From: CAKZNE01 sp040222435
GTDB lineage: Bacteria; Bacteroidota; Bacteroidia; Flavobacteriales; Schleiferiaceae
Length of the DNA stretch: 64,000 nt
NCBI GenBank assembly: GCA_965212245.1
Contig: OZ243107.1
Location: forward strand, 3,162,001 to 3,226,000
Direction: 5' to 3'
Position numbers and translations under genes: made by a program. Below are positions 35,649 to 42,328 of the stretch, in pieces. The notes beneath the pieces were generated by a model that saw only the letters and a program-made list of their open reading frames with translations, had not been told where the DNA came from and ran no database searches. The first letter of the stretch is position 1. Each line of letters starts with the position of its first letter.

Positions 35649-36848
35649 ATGTCCGCATTGGAATTCTCTTTTAGCGATTACGGCTCCTATATGGAGCATG
35701 ATTTCAGACACCGCTGGTTACGCCCTCATTTACTGCGCGAAAAACTGGAAAAGTACAGGCGGTCCAATCGCTTGTCATGGGAAATTACAGGCTACTCTGA
35801 GGAAGGGCGCCCCATTGAGCATATCCAGTTTGGTTCAGGCCCTGTAAAAATACTGGCGTGGTCTCAAATGCATGGTAACGAACCCACAGCCACCATGGCA
35901 CTTATAGATATCCTTAATTTTCTTATTCATGAGGATACATATAATGCGTATAGAAAAATGCTAAGTGATCATTTTACCATATTGATGATCCCCATGCTGA
36001 ATCCAGATGGTGCTGAACGCTTTACCCGCAGAAATGCTTTTCAAATAGACCCCAATCGAGATGCTGTAAGTTGGCAAACTGCTGAGATGAAGGTTTTTAA
36101 GAAAGTGTTTGATCATTTTAAACCTCACTGGGCCTTTAACCTGCATGATCAGCGCAACTTTTTCTCAGCCGGTAACTCTAACCGAACTGCTACTATAAGT
36201 TTTTTATCAGCTTCAGCTGATGAAGAACGAACCCTTACTGCGGTAAGGAAAAAATCCATGCAGCTTATAGGTGCACTATGGAAGGCCGTGAACTCTTTGT
36301 GCCAAGGGCACTTTGGGCGTTACACTGATGAGTTTTACCCTCGCGCTTTAGGAGAATTTTTCCATGCTCAGGGCATTCCTTGCATACTCATCGAATCGGG
36401 TACATATCCAAATGACTATTACCGGGATAAAGCAAGACAGTTGAACTTCTGTTTGCTTTTAAAAGCTTTAGAACTTATTCAAAATGAATCCTATAGCGGA
36501 GAAGATATTCAAACTTACCTGGATATACCTGAAAACGGAAAAAGTCTGCTGGATCACATTATTCGCAGCTGTATAATCTATAATAATGGTAAAACTATTT
36601 CCGCAGACCTTGGTTTTATGTATCAGGAATCTGTAGATCATCAAAAAAAAGAGCTGAGTCGAAAACTTATTCTCACTGATGTGGGTGACCTCTCTTTTCA
36701 ATTCGGTTTAGAAGAAGAAGAGGGAGGGGTTATTGCACAACCAGCATCTTTAAAGTTAGATAAACCAGCTCATTTTAAAATACAGGTTTCCGGAAAGGAT
36801 ATTCAATTTGAAAACGGACACCGTAATGAAAAGTATAAACCCGTATGA
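35649..36848 (+). CDS. M14-family zinc carboxypeptidase-like protein
   Basis: 399 residues without a signal peptide. The zinc site is QMHGNEPT (H75, E78), and MIPMLNPDGAERFTRRNA, IDPNRDA and FNLHDQRNF provide further family segments, including the second metal His. It may act on cytosolic peptides or, like MpaA-type enzymes, on cell-wall peptides; the real substrate is unknown. Its end overlaps the aldehyde dehydrogenase gene by 23 bases. Confidence 0.85.
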   Translation: MSALEFSFSDYGSYMEHDFRHRWLRPHLLREKLEKYRRSNRLSWEITGYSEEGRPIEHIQFGSGPVKILAWSQMHGNEPTATMALIDILNFLIHEDTYNAYRKMLSDHFTILMIPMLNPDGAERFTRRNAFQIDPNRDAVSWQTAEMKVFKKVFDHFKPHWAFNLHDQRNFFSAGNSNRTATISFLSASADEERTLTAVRKKSMQLIGALWKAVNSLCQGHFGRYTDEFYPRALGEFFHAQGIPCILIESGTYPNDYYRDKARQLNFCLLLKALELIQNESYSGEDIQTYLDIPENGKSLLDHIIRSCIIYNNGKTISADLGFMYQESVDHQKKELSRKLILTDVGDLSFQFGLEEEEGGVIAQPASLKLDKPAHFKIQVSGKDIQFENGHRNEKYKPV

Positions 36849-38190
36849 CCTTAGCCTGATCAGGGAATACCAGGAAGATAGTGAAGAGACTATTCAGGAA
36901 AAACTGGAGAAGGCAGAACAGGCCTACCAGACTTATCGAAAAAGCAGCTTTGCCGAGCGGAAGGAGAAAATGCTTCGCATAGCTGAAGATCTGCACTCTA
37001 ACACCGAAAAATATGCTAAAACCCTGACTTTAGAAATGGGAAAGCCCATTGCCGAAGCTAAATCAGAAATAGAGAAATGTGCCTGGGTGTGTGAGTATTA
37101 TGCCCAAAATGCCGGGGAGTTTTTAAAGCCAACTCGTATAGACTCTGATGCTTCAAGGAGCTATGTTTCCTATGAACCATTGGGTGTAATTCTGGCGGTT
37201 ATGCCCTGGAATTTTCCGTTTTGGCAAGTCTTTCGGTTTGCAGCTCCTACTATAATGGCAGGAAATGCAGCGGTATTGAAACATGCCAGTAATGTGCAGG
37301 GTTCAGCCCAATTAATAGAAGCTATATTTACCCGGGCAGGATTTAACGAAGGAGTGTTTCAGAACCTGGCCATTCCATCCAAACGAATGGAAAAAGTATT
37401 AGAGAACCCAATTATTAAAGCGGCATCGGTTACTGGCAGTGAAAAAGCAGGGGCTGCGGTTGCTGAAGCCTGTGGAAGAGAAATAAAAACAACGGTGCTT
37501 GAATTAGGCGGTTCTAATGCTTTTGTAGTTTTAGAAGATGCAGATCTTGAAAAGGCAGCTGCATTGGGTGTAAAAGCCCGGATGATCAATAATGCTCAAA
37601 GTTGTATAGCCGCTAAGCGCTTTATAGTGGCTAAACCTGTAGTGGAGGAATTTACAAAACTCTTTGTTGCTAAGATCAAAGCGTTAAAAGAGGGTGACCC
37701 TATGGAAGAAGATACACAAGTAGGTCCGCAGGCGCGGTTGGACCTGGCTGAAACATTGGAAGATCAATTGCAGAAATCGCTAAAGGCCGGTGCTAAACTT
37801 CTATACGGAGGAAACCGCAGTAAAGCTCATTTTCAACCTACCGTTATCAGTAATGTAAAACCCGGTATGCCAGCCTTTGATGAAGAGCTTTTCGGACCCA
37901 TTGCACCTATTATTACTGCTGAAAATGCCGAAGACGCTATCCGGTTGGTCAACCAATCTGCTTTTGGACTGGGGGCTAGCATCATCAGTTCAGATATCGA
38001 GCGGGCGGAAAAATTAAGTCGTGATATTGAAGATGGGGCAGTATTTATAAATGAACTGGTAAAATCAGACCCACGTTTACCTTTTGGAGGCACTAAGCGG
38101 TCGGGCTATGGACGGGAGCTTTCGCAACATGGCATTCATGAATTTGTAAATGCCAAAACGGTATACATCAATAACCAGGTGCCTGATTGA
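36826..38190 (+). CDS. NAD(P)-dependent succinate-semialdehyde dehydrogenase-type aldehyde dehydrogenase
   Basis: 454 residues of the ALDH superfamily. PWNFPFWQVFRFAAPTIMAG is the cofactor-binding region, ELGGSNAF contains the general base Glu226, NNAQSCIAAKR the nucleophile Cys260, and ELFGPIAPI and PFGGTKRSGYGREL complete the fold. The motif set resembles GabD/Sad-type enzymes. The ATG at 36826 is preferred to a TTG at 36808; the 23-base overlap with the M14 gene suggests co-expression. The real aldehyde is not certain. Confidence 0.9.
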   Translation: MKSINPYDLSLIREYQEDSEETIQEKLEKAEQAYQTYRKSSFAERKEKMLRIAEDLHSNTEKYAKTLTLEMGKPIAEAKSEIEKCAWVCEYYAQNAGEFLKPTRIDSDASRSYVSYEPLGVILAVMPWNFPFWQVFRFAAPTIMAGNAAVLKHASNVQGSAQLIEAIFTRAGFNEGVFQNLAIPSKRMEKVLENPIIKAASVTGSEKAGAAVAEACGREIKTTVLELGGSNAFVVLEDADLEKAAALGVKARMINNAQSCIAAKRFIVAKPVVEEFTKLFVAKIKALKEGDPMEEDTQVGPQARLDLAETLEDQLQKSLKAGAKLLYGGNRSKAHFQPTVISNVKPGMPAFDEELFGPIAPIITAENAEDAIRLVNQSAFGLGASIISSDIERAEKLSRDIEDGAVFINELVKSDPRLPFGGTKRSGYGRELSQHGIHEFVNAKTVYINNQVPD

Positions 38191-38406
38191 TTAAAGCACT
38201 TGCTTAAATACATAAAAGCTGAACAGCACCACTACTATGGCTACAATTACATAAATAGCGTTTCCATAATGGAGCTTATGTAATTTTAAATCCTTTCGGT
38301 ATCCCCAAAACAGGTAAATGATAAAGGCTATAAAAAAGAGGCCGGCAAAGATCCAATGCCCGGTGGTAATATTTTCCATAGTATGTTTGGGATCAAATTT
38401 GGACAA
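38191..38406 (-). CDS. Small two-helix membrane protein
   Basis: About 71 residues (62 if started at the ATG at 38379, MENITTGHW). Two hydrophobic helices, WIFAGLFFIAFIIYLFWGY and AIYVIVAIVVVLFSFYVF, flank a basic linker (RKDLKLHKLHYG). I do not recognise a named family. It starts directly after the convergent aldehyde dehydrogenase gene and is divergent from the MazG-like gene with eight bases between, which leaves little room for anything else. Confidence 0.6.
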   Translation of the reverse strand: MSKFDPKHTMENITTGHWIFAGLFFIAFIIYLFWGYRKDLKLHKLHYGNAIYVIVAIVVVLFSFYVFKQVL

Positions 38407-38414
38407 AGATACCT

Positions 38415-38825
38415 ATGAAGAAGCAATTAAACCACGTAGCAAAATTTCACGATGTATTCCGGATCGGTAACGAAACAGAGCCCCGTGCTCAGGTAGATGA
38501 AGCTACGTATAGACTTCGTTACAAGCTGATGAAAGAGGAAAATGATGAATATCTGGAAGCAGCCCAAAATGGCGACCTCGTAGAAATAGCCGATGCGCTG
38601 GGCGATATGATGTATATACTTTGTGGTACCATTTTAAAACACGGCCTTCAGGAAATTATAGAAGAGGTGTTTGAAGAAATTCAACGCAGTAACATGAGTA
38701 AGCTGGACGGGGAGGGGAACCCTCTTTATCGTGAAGATGGTAAGGTCCTTAAAAGTGAGTTGTACTTTAAACCAAATATTGGAGATATACTGCAAAAACA
38801 CCTTTCCCGAAAACAACAAAAATAA
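38415..38825 (+). CDS. MazG-like/PRA-PH-type NTP pyrophosphohydrolase
   Basis: 136 residues. The all-alpha pyrophosphohydrolase pattern is visible: LMKEENDEYLEAAQNG with EExxE and IADALGDMMYILCGT with ExxD-type acidic residues spaced about 20 apart. Members of this family hydrolyse nucleoside triphosphates or phosphoribosyl-ATP. The NMSKLDGEGNPLYREDGKVL segment at the C terminus is typical of the DR2231-like group. Exact nucleotide is unknown. Confidence 0.85.
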   Translation: MKKQLNHVAKFHDVFRIGNETEPRAQVDEATYRLRYKLMKEENDEYLEAAQNGDLVEIADALGDMMYILCGTILKHGLQEIIEEVFEEIQRSNMSKLDGEGNPLYREDGKVLKSELYFKPNIGDILQKHLSRKQQK

Positions 38826-38854
38826 AGCGAACAGACTAAAAGTCCGCTCGCTTT
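38824..38854 (+). terminator. Terminator after the MazG-like gene
   Basis: Outer stem AAAGCGA/TCGCTTT and inner partly mismatched stem ACAGACT/AGTCCGC around an AAA loop, followed by a T-rich tail. Confidence 0.75.
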
Positions 38855-38874
38855 TTATTTTTGAAGGAGTTCCT

Positions 38875-39174
38875 TTAGTGTGTACTCATCTTGGTTTTAA
38901 GCTTGCGTATCTGAGCTTTTAACTTTTCACATGACTGGTTAATAGCGCCTTCAAAGCTATCGGATCGGGTATCCGCAAAAATGTCATTTCCGGGAATGTT
39001 AAGCTTTATTTCGGCCACCTTATTCTCTTGCTTATCGTTGTAGTCCAGTTTTAAATAGACCTCTATACCTACAATATTTTCAAAGTATTTGGTAAGGCCA
39101 GAGGCTTTTTCTTTCACGTAGTCCGTAAGTGTCTCATCCGCACTGAAGCCTACGGTTTGAATATCCCATTTCAT
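38875..39174 (-). CDS. HPF/RaiA-type ribosome hibernation factor
   Basis: A 99-residue protein starting MKWDIQTVGFSADETLTDYV, then EIKLNIPGNDIFADTRSDSFEGAI and a basic C-terminal helix KLKAQIRKLKTK. This is the short HPF/RaiA domain that binds the 30S subunit and stabilises idle ribosomes. The ATG at 39174 is preferred over TTG at 39189. Long HPFs carry a dimerisation domain, which is absent here. Confidence 0.88.
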   Translation of the reverse strand: MKWDIQTVGFSADETLTDYVKEKASGLTKYFENIVGIEVYLKLDYNDKQENKVAEIKLNIPGNDIFADTRSDSFEGAINQSCEKLKAQIRKLKTKMSTH

Positions 39175-39296
39175 AAGTTCAATTTTCAAATTAATATATA
39201 CAAGGAACGTAACCCGGGTGAAAAAGGTTTAGTCCTATAGAGTAGAAGTGGAAGTTGCTTTGGTATGATAATTGGCTAAACTTAATAGAATAATAT

Positions 39297-39304
39297 TAGT
39301 TTTG
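39297..39304 (+). promoter_or_regulatory. Candidate promoter of the TPR gene
   Basis: TAGTTTTG matches TAnnTTTG, and a TTG lies at 39272-39274, 22 bases upstream, close to the -33 consensus spacing. The ATG at 39341 follows 36 bases later. Confidence 0.5.
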
Positions 39305-39340
39305 CTGAACAGCATTAAAAGAGAAACGAAAAAAACATTT

Positions 39341-40636
39341 ATGAAGAGATTGACTTTAGCATTATTCATGTTGGTCGGTGTCCAGATGATGGCTCAGGAA
39401 GGCCCAAAGATTTCCAGCGCCATTATTTCCATTGATCGTAACAATGATTTACCGCAAGCCAAACAATATATTGATGAGGCGGCACAAATTATTTCCACCA
39501 AACCAGTGAGCGAAATAAGCTCCAAGGATCTGAGTAAGTTCTACTATTATAAAGGTCTTATCAACTTCCGTATCTACAATAGTGATAAAGCTGAAATAAA
39601 AGCTTTAGACCCTAAAGCCTTAGATAAAGCAGCTGAAGGCTTCAGGGACTTGATCAAACACGAGCAACAAACAGGGAAGGAGCGTTATACTGATGAAACT
39701 AAGGGACAGATTCCTTTTGTAGCCAATGCTTATGCGCAACGTGGGATTGATAAAAGTACTCAAAAAGATTACCAGGGTGCGTATGAAGATTTTATGCTTA
39801 CCTACGAAATGAAAAAGCAACCGCCCTTATCGCAAACTGATACAGCCATGATATATAACGCGGCTATTATGGCGCAAAATGGCGAAATGTATGACAAGGC
39901 CATTGATCTCAATAAAAAGCTGATTGATATGGGCTACCGCAGCCGGGTATATAAGGCCACAGATGCCGAATCTGGTCAGGTAATTGAGTTCCCCAGCAAA
40001 AAACAAATGGACTTTGCTGTAAAATCTGGTGGCTATACCAATCCTACTGTTGAAGGAGATATACGTGCTGATTTATACGTAACACTTACGGCCTTATATC
40101 TTAAAAATGGAGATACTGCTAAATACGATCAGTATGTAGCTGAAGGGCGTCAAAAATTTCCTGAGAATCAAAAACTACTGATGTCTGAACTGCAAAAGTT
40201 CTTTGAAAACAAAGAGTATGATAAGGCTATGGTAAACCTGAACCAGGCTATTGCCAAAGATCCTGATAATGTAGTAATGCACTATAATAAAGGTGTAATT
40301 CTTCAGAATCAGATGAAAGAATATGATAAGGCGCTGGAGGCGTACCAGCAAGCTTTAAAAGTTGATTCTACCTATAGTGATGCGATGTATATGAGCAGTA
40401 TCATTTATATTGACAGGGCCAACGAAATAGTAAAGCAAATGAATGAACTGCCATTGAATGCAACCACGAAGTATAAAGAGCTGCAGAAAAAGCAAACTGA
40501 GGTTTTCCAACAGGCTTTACCTTTCCTGGAAAAGGCGCATAAGTTTAATCCGGAGGATGAGCAGGTAACTACGGCTTTGGTGCAGGTATACCGGGCTTTG
40601 AAGATGTATGAAAAGGCTAAGGCCTTACAGGATTAG
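39341..40636 (+). CDS. Exported tetratricopeptide-repeat protein
   Basis: 431 residues with signal peptide MKRLTLALFMLVGVQMMAQ. The mature part is helical, with TPR-like units including YEDFMLTYEMKKQPPL, LNQAIAKDPDNVVMHYNKG and KALEAYQQALKVDSTYSDA. It is probably periplasmic. The ATG at 39341 is preferred to an upstream in-frame start at 39272, which is part of a promoter-like sequence. It is the last core-like gene before the accessory region. Confidence 0.85.
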   Translation: MKRLTLALFMLVGVQMMAQEGPKISSAIISIDRNNDLPQAKQYIDEAAQIISTKPVSEISSKDLSKFYYYKGLINFRIYNSDKAEIKALDPKALDKAAEGFRDLIKHEQQTGKERYTDETKGQIPFVANAYAQRGIDKSTQKDYQGAYEDFMLTYEMKKQPPLSQTDTAMIYNAAIMAQNGEMYDKAIDLNKKLIDMGYRSRVYKATDAESGQVIEFPSKKQMDFAVKSGGYTNPTVEGDIRADLYVTLTALYLKNGDTAKYDQYVAEGRQKFPENQKLLMSELQKFFENKEYDKAMVNLNQAIAKDPDNVVMHYNKGVILQNQMKEYDKALEAYQQALKVDSTYSDAMYMSSIIYIDRANEIVKQMNELPLNATTKYKELQKKQTEVFQQALPFLEKAHKFNPEDEQVTTALVQVYRALKMYEKAKALQD

Positions 40637-40659
40637 GATTCTATTATAATGAATAAGAG

Positions 40660-40683
40660 AAGCGGAGCTATCTGGTTCCGTTT
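40660..40683 (+). terminator. Weak terminator after the TPR gene
   Basis: AAGCGGA and TCCGTTT pair, with one G-T, around a 10-base loop; a T-rich run follows. The stem is short. Confidence 0.45.
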
Positions 40684-40703
40684 TTCTTTTTAAGCACCTA
40701 TTT

Positions 40704-40828
40704 TACATAATATTAATTATAGGAAAAACTCACAGGTTTTGTCTTTTAAGGAGAATCCCGCTACGAACCGTGTTTACGTGCTCATGCCACACACACCAAA
40801 GTTTTCCTATAATGATATTATGTCTCCG
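40704..40828. repeat. Inverted pair of AT-rich sites
   Basis: TACATAATATTAATTATAGG at 40704 onward is nearly the reverse complement of CCTATAATGATATTATGT at 40806-40823. The pair encloses about 80 bases. A third, direct site (CCTATAATTAGCCATTATGT) lies at 40917-40936. Confidence 0.6.
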
Positions 40829-40848
40829 GCCCGATCTGCTATCGGGCC
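40828..40848. repeat. GC-rich hairpin GGCCCGAT-ctgct-ATCGGGCC in R1
   Basis: A perfect 8-bp stem with a 5-base loop, inside an 80-base block (40800-40879) that is identical in R2 (63145-63224). Confidence 0.75.
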
Positions 40849-41248
40849 TCCGGGCTGCGCCCAAATAGAGTTCGCGTCTCCGAAAGTTGAAGAACTTACT
40901 TGCGTCTTCGGTTTTTCCTATAATTAGCCATTATGTAGAAATAGCCGCAATTTGCCATAGCGGCAGACTTGACCTCAGCTCCGAAAGCCATTAAGTTTCA
41001 TTTTTTTGCCAACGCGCGGTTTTCGTTTTCACAAGCAAATAAGCCTCGCTCTGCTGCGGCACATTTGCTCTTACAGATTTACGTTTATGTAGAAACATTT
41101 TAGTATTCGTTTTCAACTACAACTGCAAGCCCCGACCTCAGAAATACTGGTTTATTTTCTTTCCCCGTCATTTTGGCTACCATATAACCAAACTTATAGC
41201 CATGAACACCAATTCGTTGCACTGTATAATATTCCCTTTCGTTTTTGC

Positions 41249-41278
41249 CTTGACGCAAAAAGAAACAAAAAAGTCAAG
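41249..41278. repeat. A-rich-loop hairpin, R1 copy
   Basis: Stem CTTGAC/GTCAAG with an 18-base A-rich loop. Equivalent hairpins with different stems occur at 54343-54372 (TCTTGAT/ATCAAGA) and 63522-63550 (CTTGAAC/GTTCAAG). Confidence 0.6.
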
Positions 41279-41291
41279 ACTTCATTTCTTC

Positions 41292-41393
41292 AAGGCCTTA
41301 TTTTCTTTGTAAAGCCAAGTTCGGCCGGGTGATCTCCGAAACAAGTTCGGAGCTTCCCGGTCTCACTAAAGCTTTACTTTGAAAACCGGCCTT
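41292..41393. repeat. Long nested stem-loop element, R1 copy
   Basis: Nested stems AAGGCC/GGCCTT (41292-41297 with 41388-41393), GTAAAGC/GCTTTAC (41309-41315 with 41371-41377), CCGGG/CCCGG (41325-41329 with 41356-41360) and CTCCGAA/TTCGGAG (41334-41340 with 41346-41352). About 100 bases in all. R2 keeps the three outer stems and shortens the inner one. Confidence 0.65.
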
Positions 41394-41531
41394 TCATAAA
41401 TGAGGTCGGTCGCCTCACGATCAAATGTTTGGTAAATAACACACTCTTTGTTTTTTAAGGCCGATGCAAACTGCCTGAGGTCAAGCCTCAATCCAGCATT
41501 TACTTTCCCCAGCCTTTTCCACTTCACAATA

Positions 41532-42323
41532 TCATTTTGAAAGTTTTAAAATCCTTACTGCCCCCCGCAATACAAAAGCGAAAACAATTCCCCCAATTGC
41601 CAGATCCGGCCATTTGCTATCCAGAAAATAAACCAACACACCAGCCAAGATTACACCCCCATTGACAATAATGTCATTGGAAGTAAATATCATACTGGCC
41701 TGCATGTGGGCTTCTTCACTTTTGGCTTTGTTGATCAGCCAGAGCGATACCAGATTACCAACTAAAGCGAGAAGGGAAACAATGATCATCCATTGAAACA
41801 ATGGTGTTTCGCTTTCGCTGAAAAACCTGCGCAATACTTCTGAAAACCCTAACAAAGCCAGACCCATTTGAAAGTACCCGCTGATCTTTGCTACTTTTTT
41901 CTTACGAGACATAGCTGCGCCAACAGCAAATAAACTCAGACCATAGACAATGGAATCCGCCAACATATCCAGTGAGTCGGCCACCAACCCCAAAGAGCGG
42001 GAAATCCATCCGGTAGTCATTTCTATTATAAAGAAGCCGAAATTGATTCCCAGCACCCACCAAAGCATTTGTCGCTGGTGGGTCTCCTCACTTGATACGG
42101 GCAGTTCTGCTTCCTCTGTGCCATTCAACTTGTCGTTTAGATCAAGCTGACCAATTGACCGATGTATTTCCTCAACCGAATCAGTATGATATACTTCTAA
42201 TTTTCTGGCAGGAATATCGAAATCCAGGTGCTTAACCTGCTCGCTTGACTCCAGCATCATTCGGATCATTTGCTCCTCGGAGGGGCAATCCATCATTATA
42301 ATTATGAACGTGCTTTTTTTCAA
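41532..42323 (-). CDS. CDF-like cation exporter with N-terminal HMA-like domain
   Basis: 263 residues. Residues of about 1-75 form a small HMA-like domain with MDCPSEEQMIRM, in which one Cys remains. A membrane domain of about five to six helices follows; LGLVADSLDMLADSIVYG is the TM2 region with acidic metal ligands. In the later helix the usual HxxxD reads FTSND, with Phe where His is expected. It probably exports a divalent cation to the periplasm. It starts five bases after the P-type ATPase stop codon; a second, partial copy lies at the right edge (63706). Confidence 0.8.
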   Translation of the reverse strand: MKKSTFIIIMMDCPSEEQMIRMMLESSEQVKHLDFDIPARKLEVYHTDSVEEIHRSIGQLDLNDKLNGTEEAELPVSSEETHQRQMLWWVLGINFGFFIIEMTTGWISRSLGLVADSLDMLADSIVYGLSLFAVGAAMSRKKKVAKISGYFQMGLALLGFSEVLRRFFSESETPLFQWMIIVSLLALVGNLVSLWLINKAKSEEAHMQASMIFTSNDIIVNGGVILAGVLVYFLDSKWPDLAIGGIVFAFVLRGAVRILKLSK

Positions 42324-42328
42324 ATTTC

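Larger units (their letters stand above)
40684..41531. repeat. Non-coding repeat tract R1, left copy of a diverged direct repeat
   Basis: About 850 bases with no credible gene. From 40716 on, it aligns with tract R2 (63061-63705) in the same orientation, at roughly 80-85% by eye, with an insert of about 65 bases near 41180-41245 and an extra stretch near 41411-41510. Both copies run directly into a CDF-like gene on the minus strand, so the homologous unit is longer than the tract. It contains many stem-loops and AT-rich palindromes, reported separately. Confidence 0.8.

Noticed and set aside
40684..41531. Integron attC array
   Set aside because: The stem-loops recall attC folding, but no RYYYAAC/GTTRRRY ends at consistent spacing, no integrase gene and no cassette genes were found in the tract.
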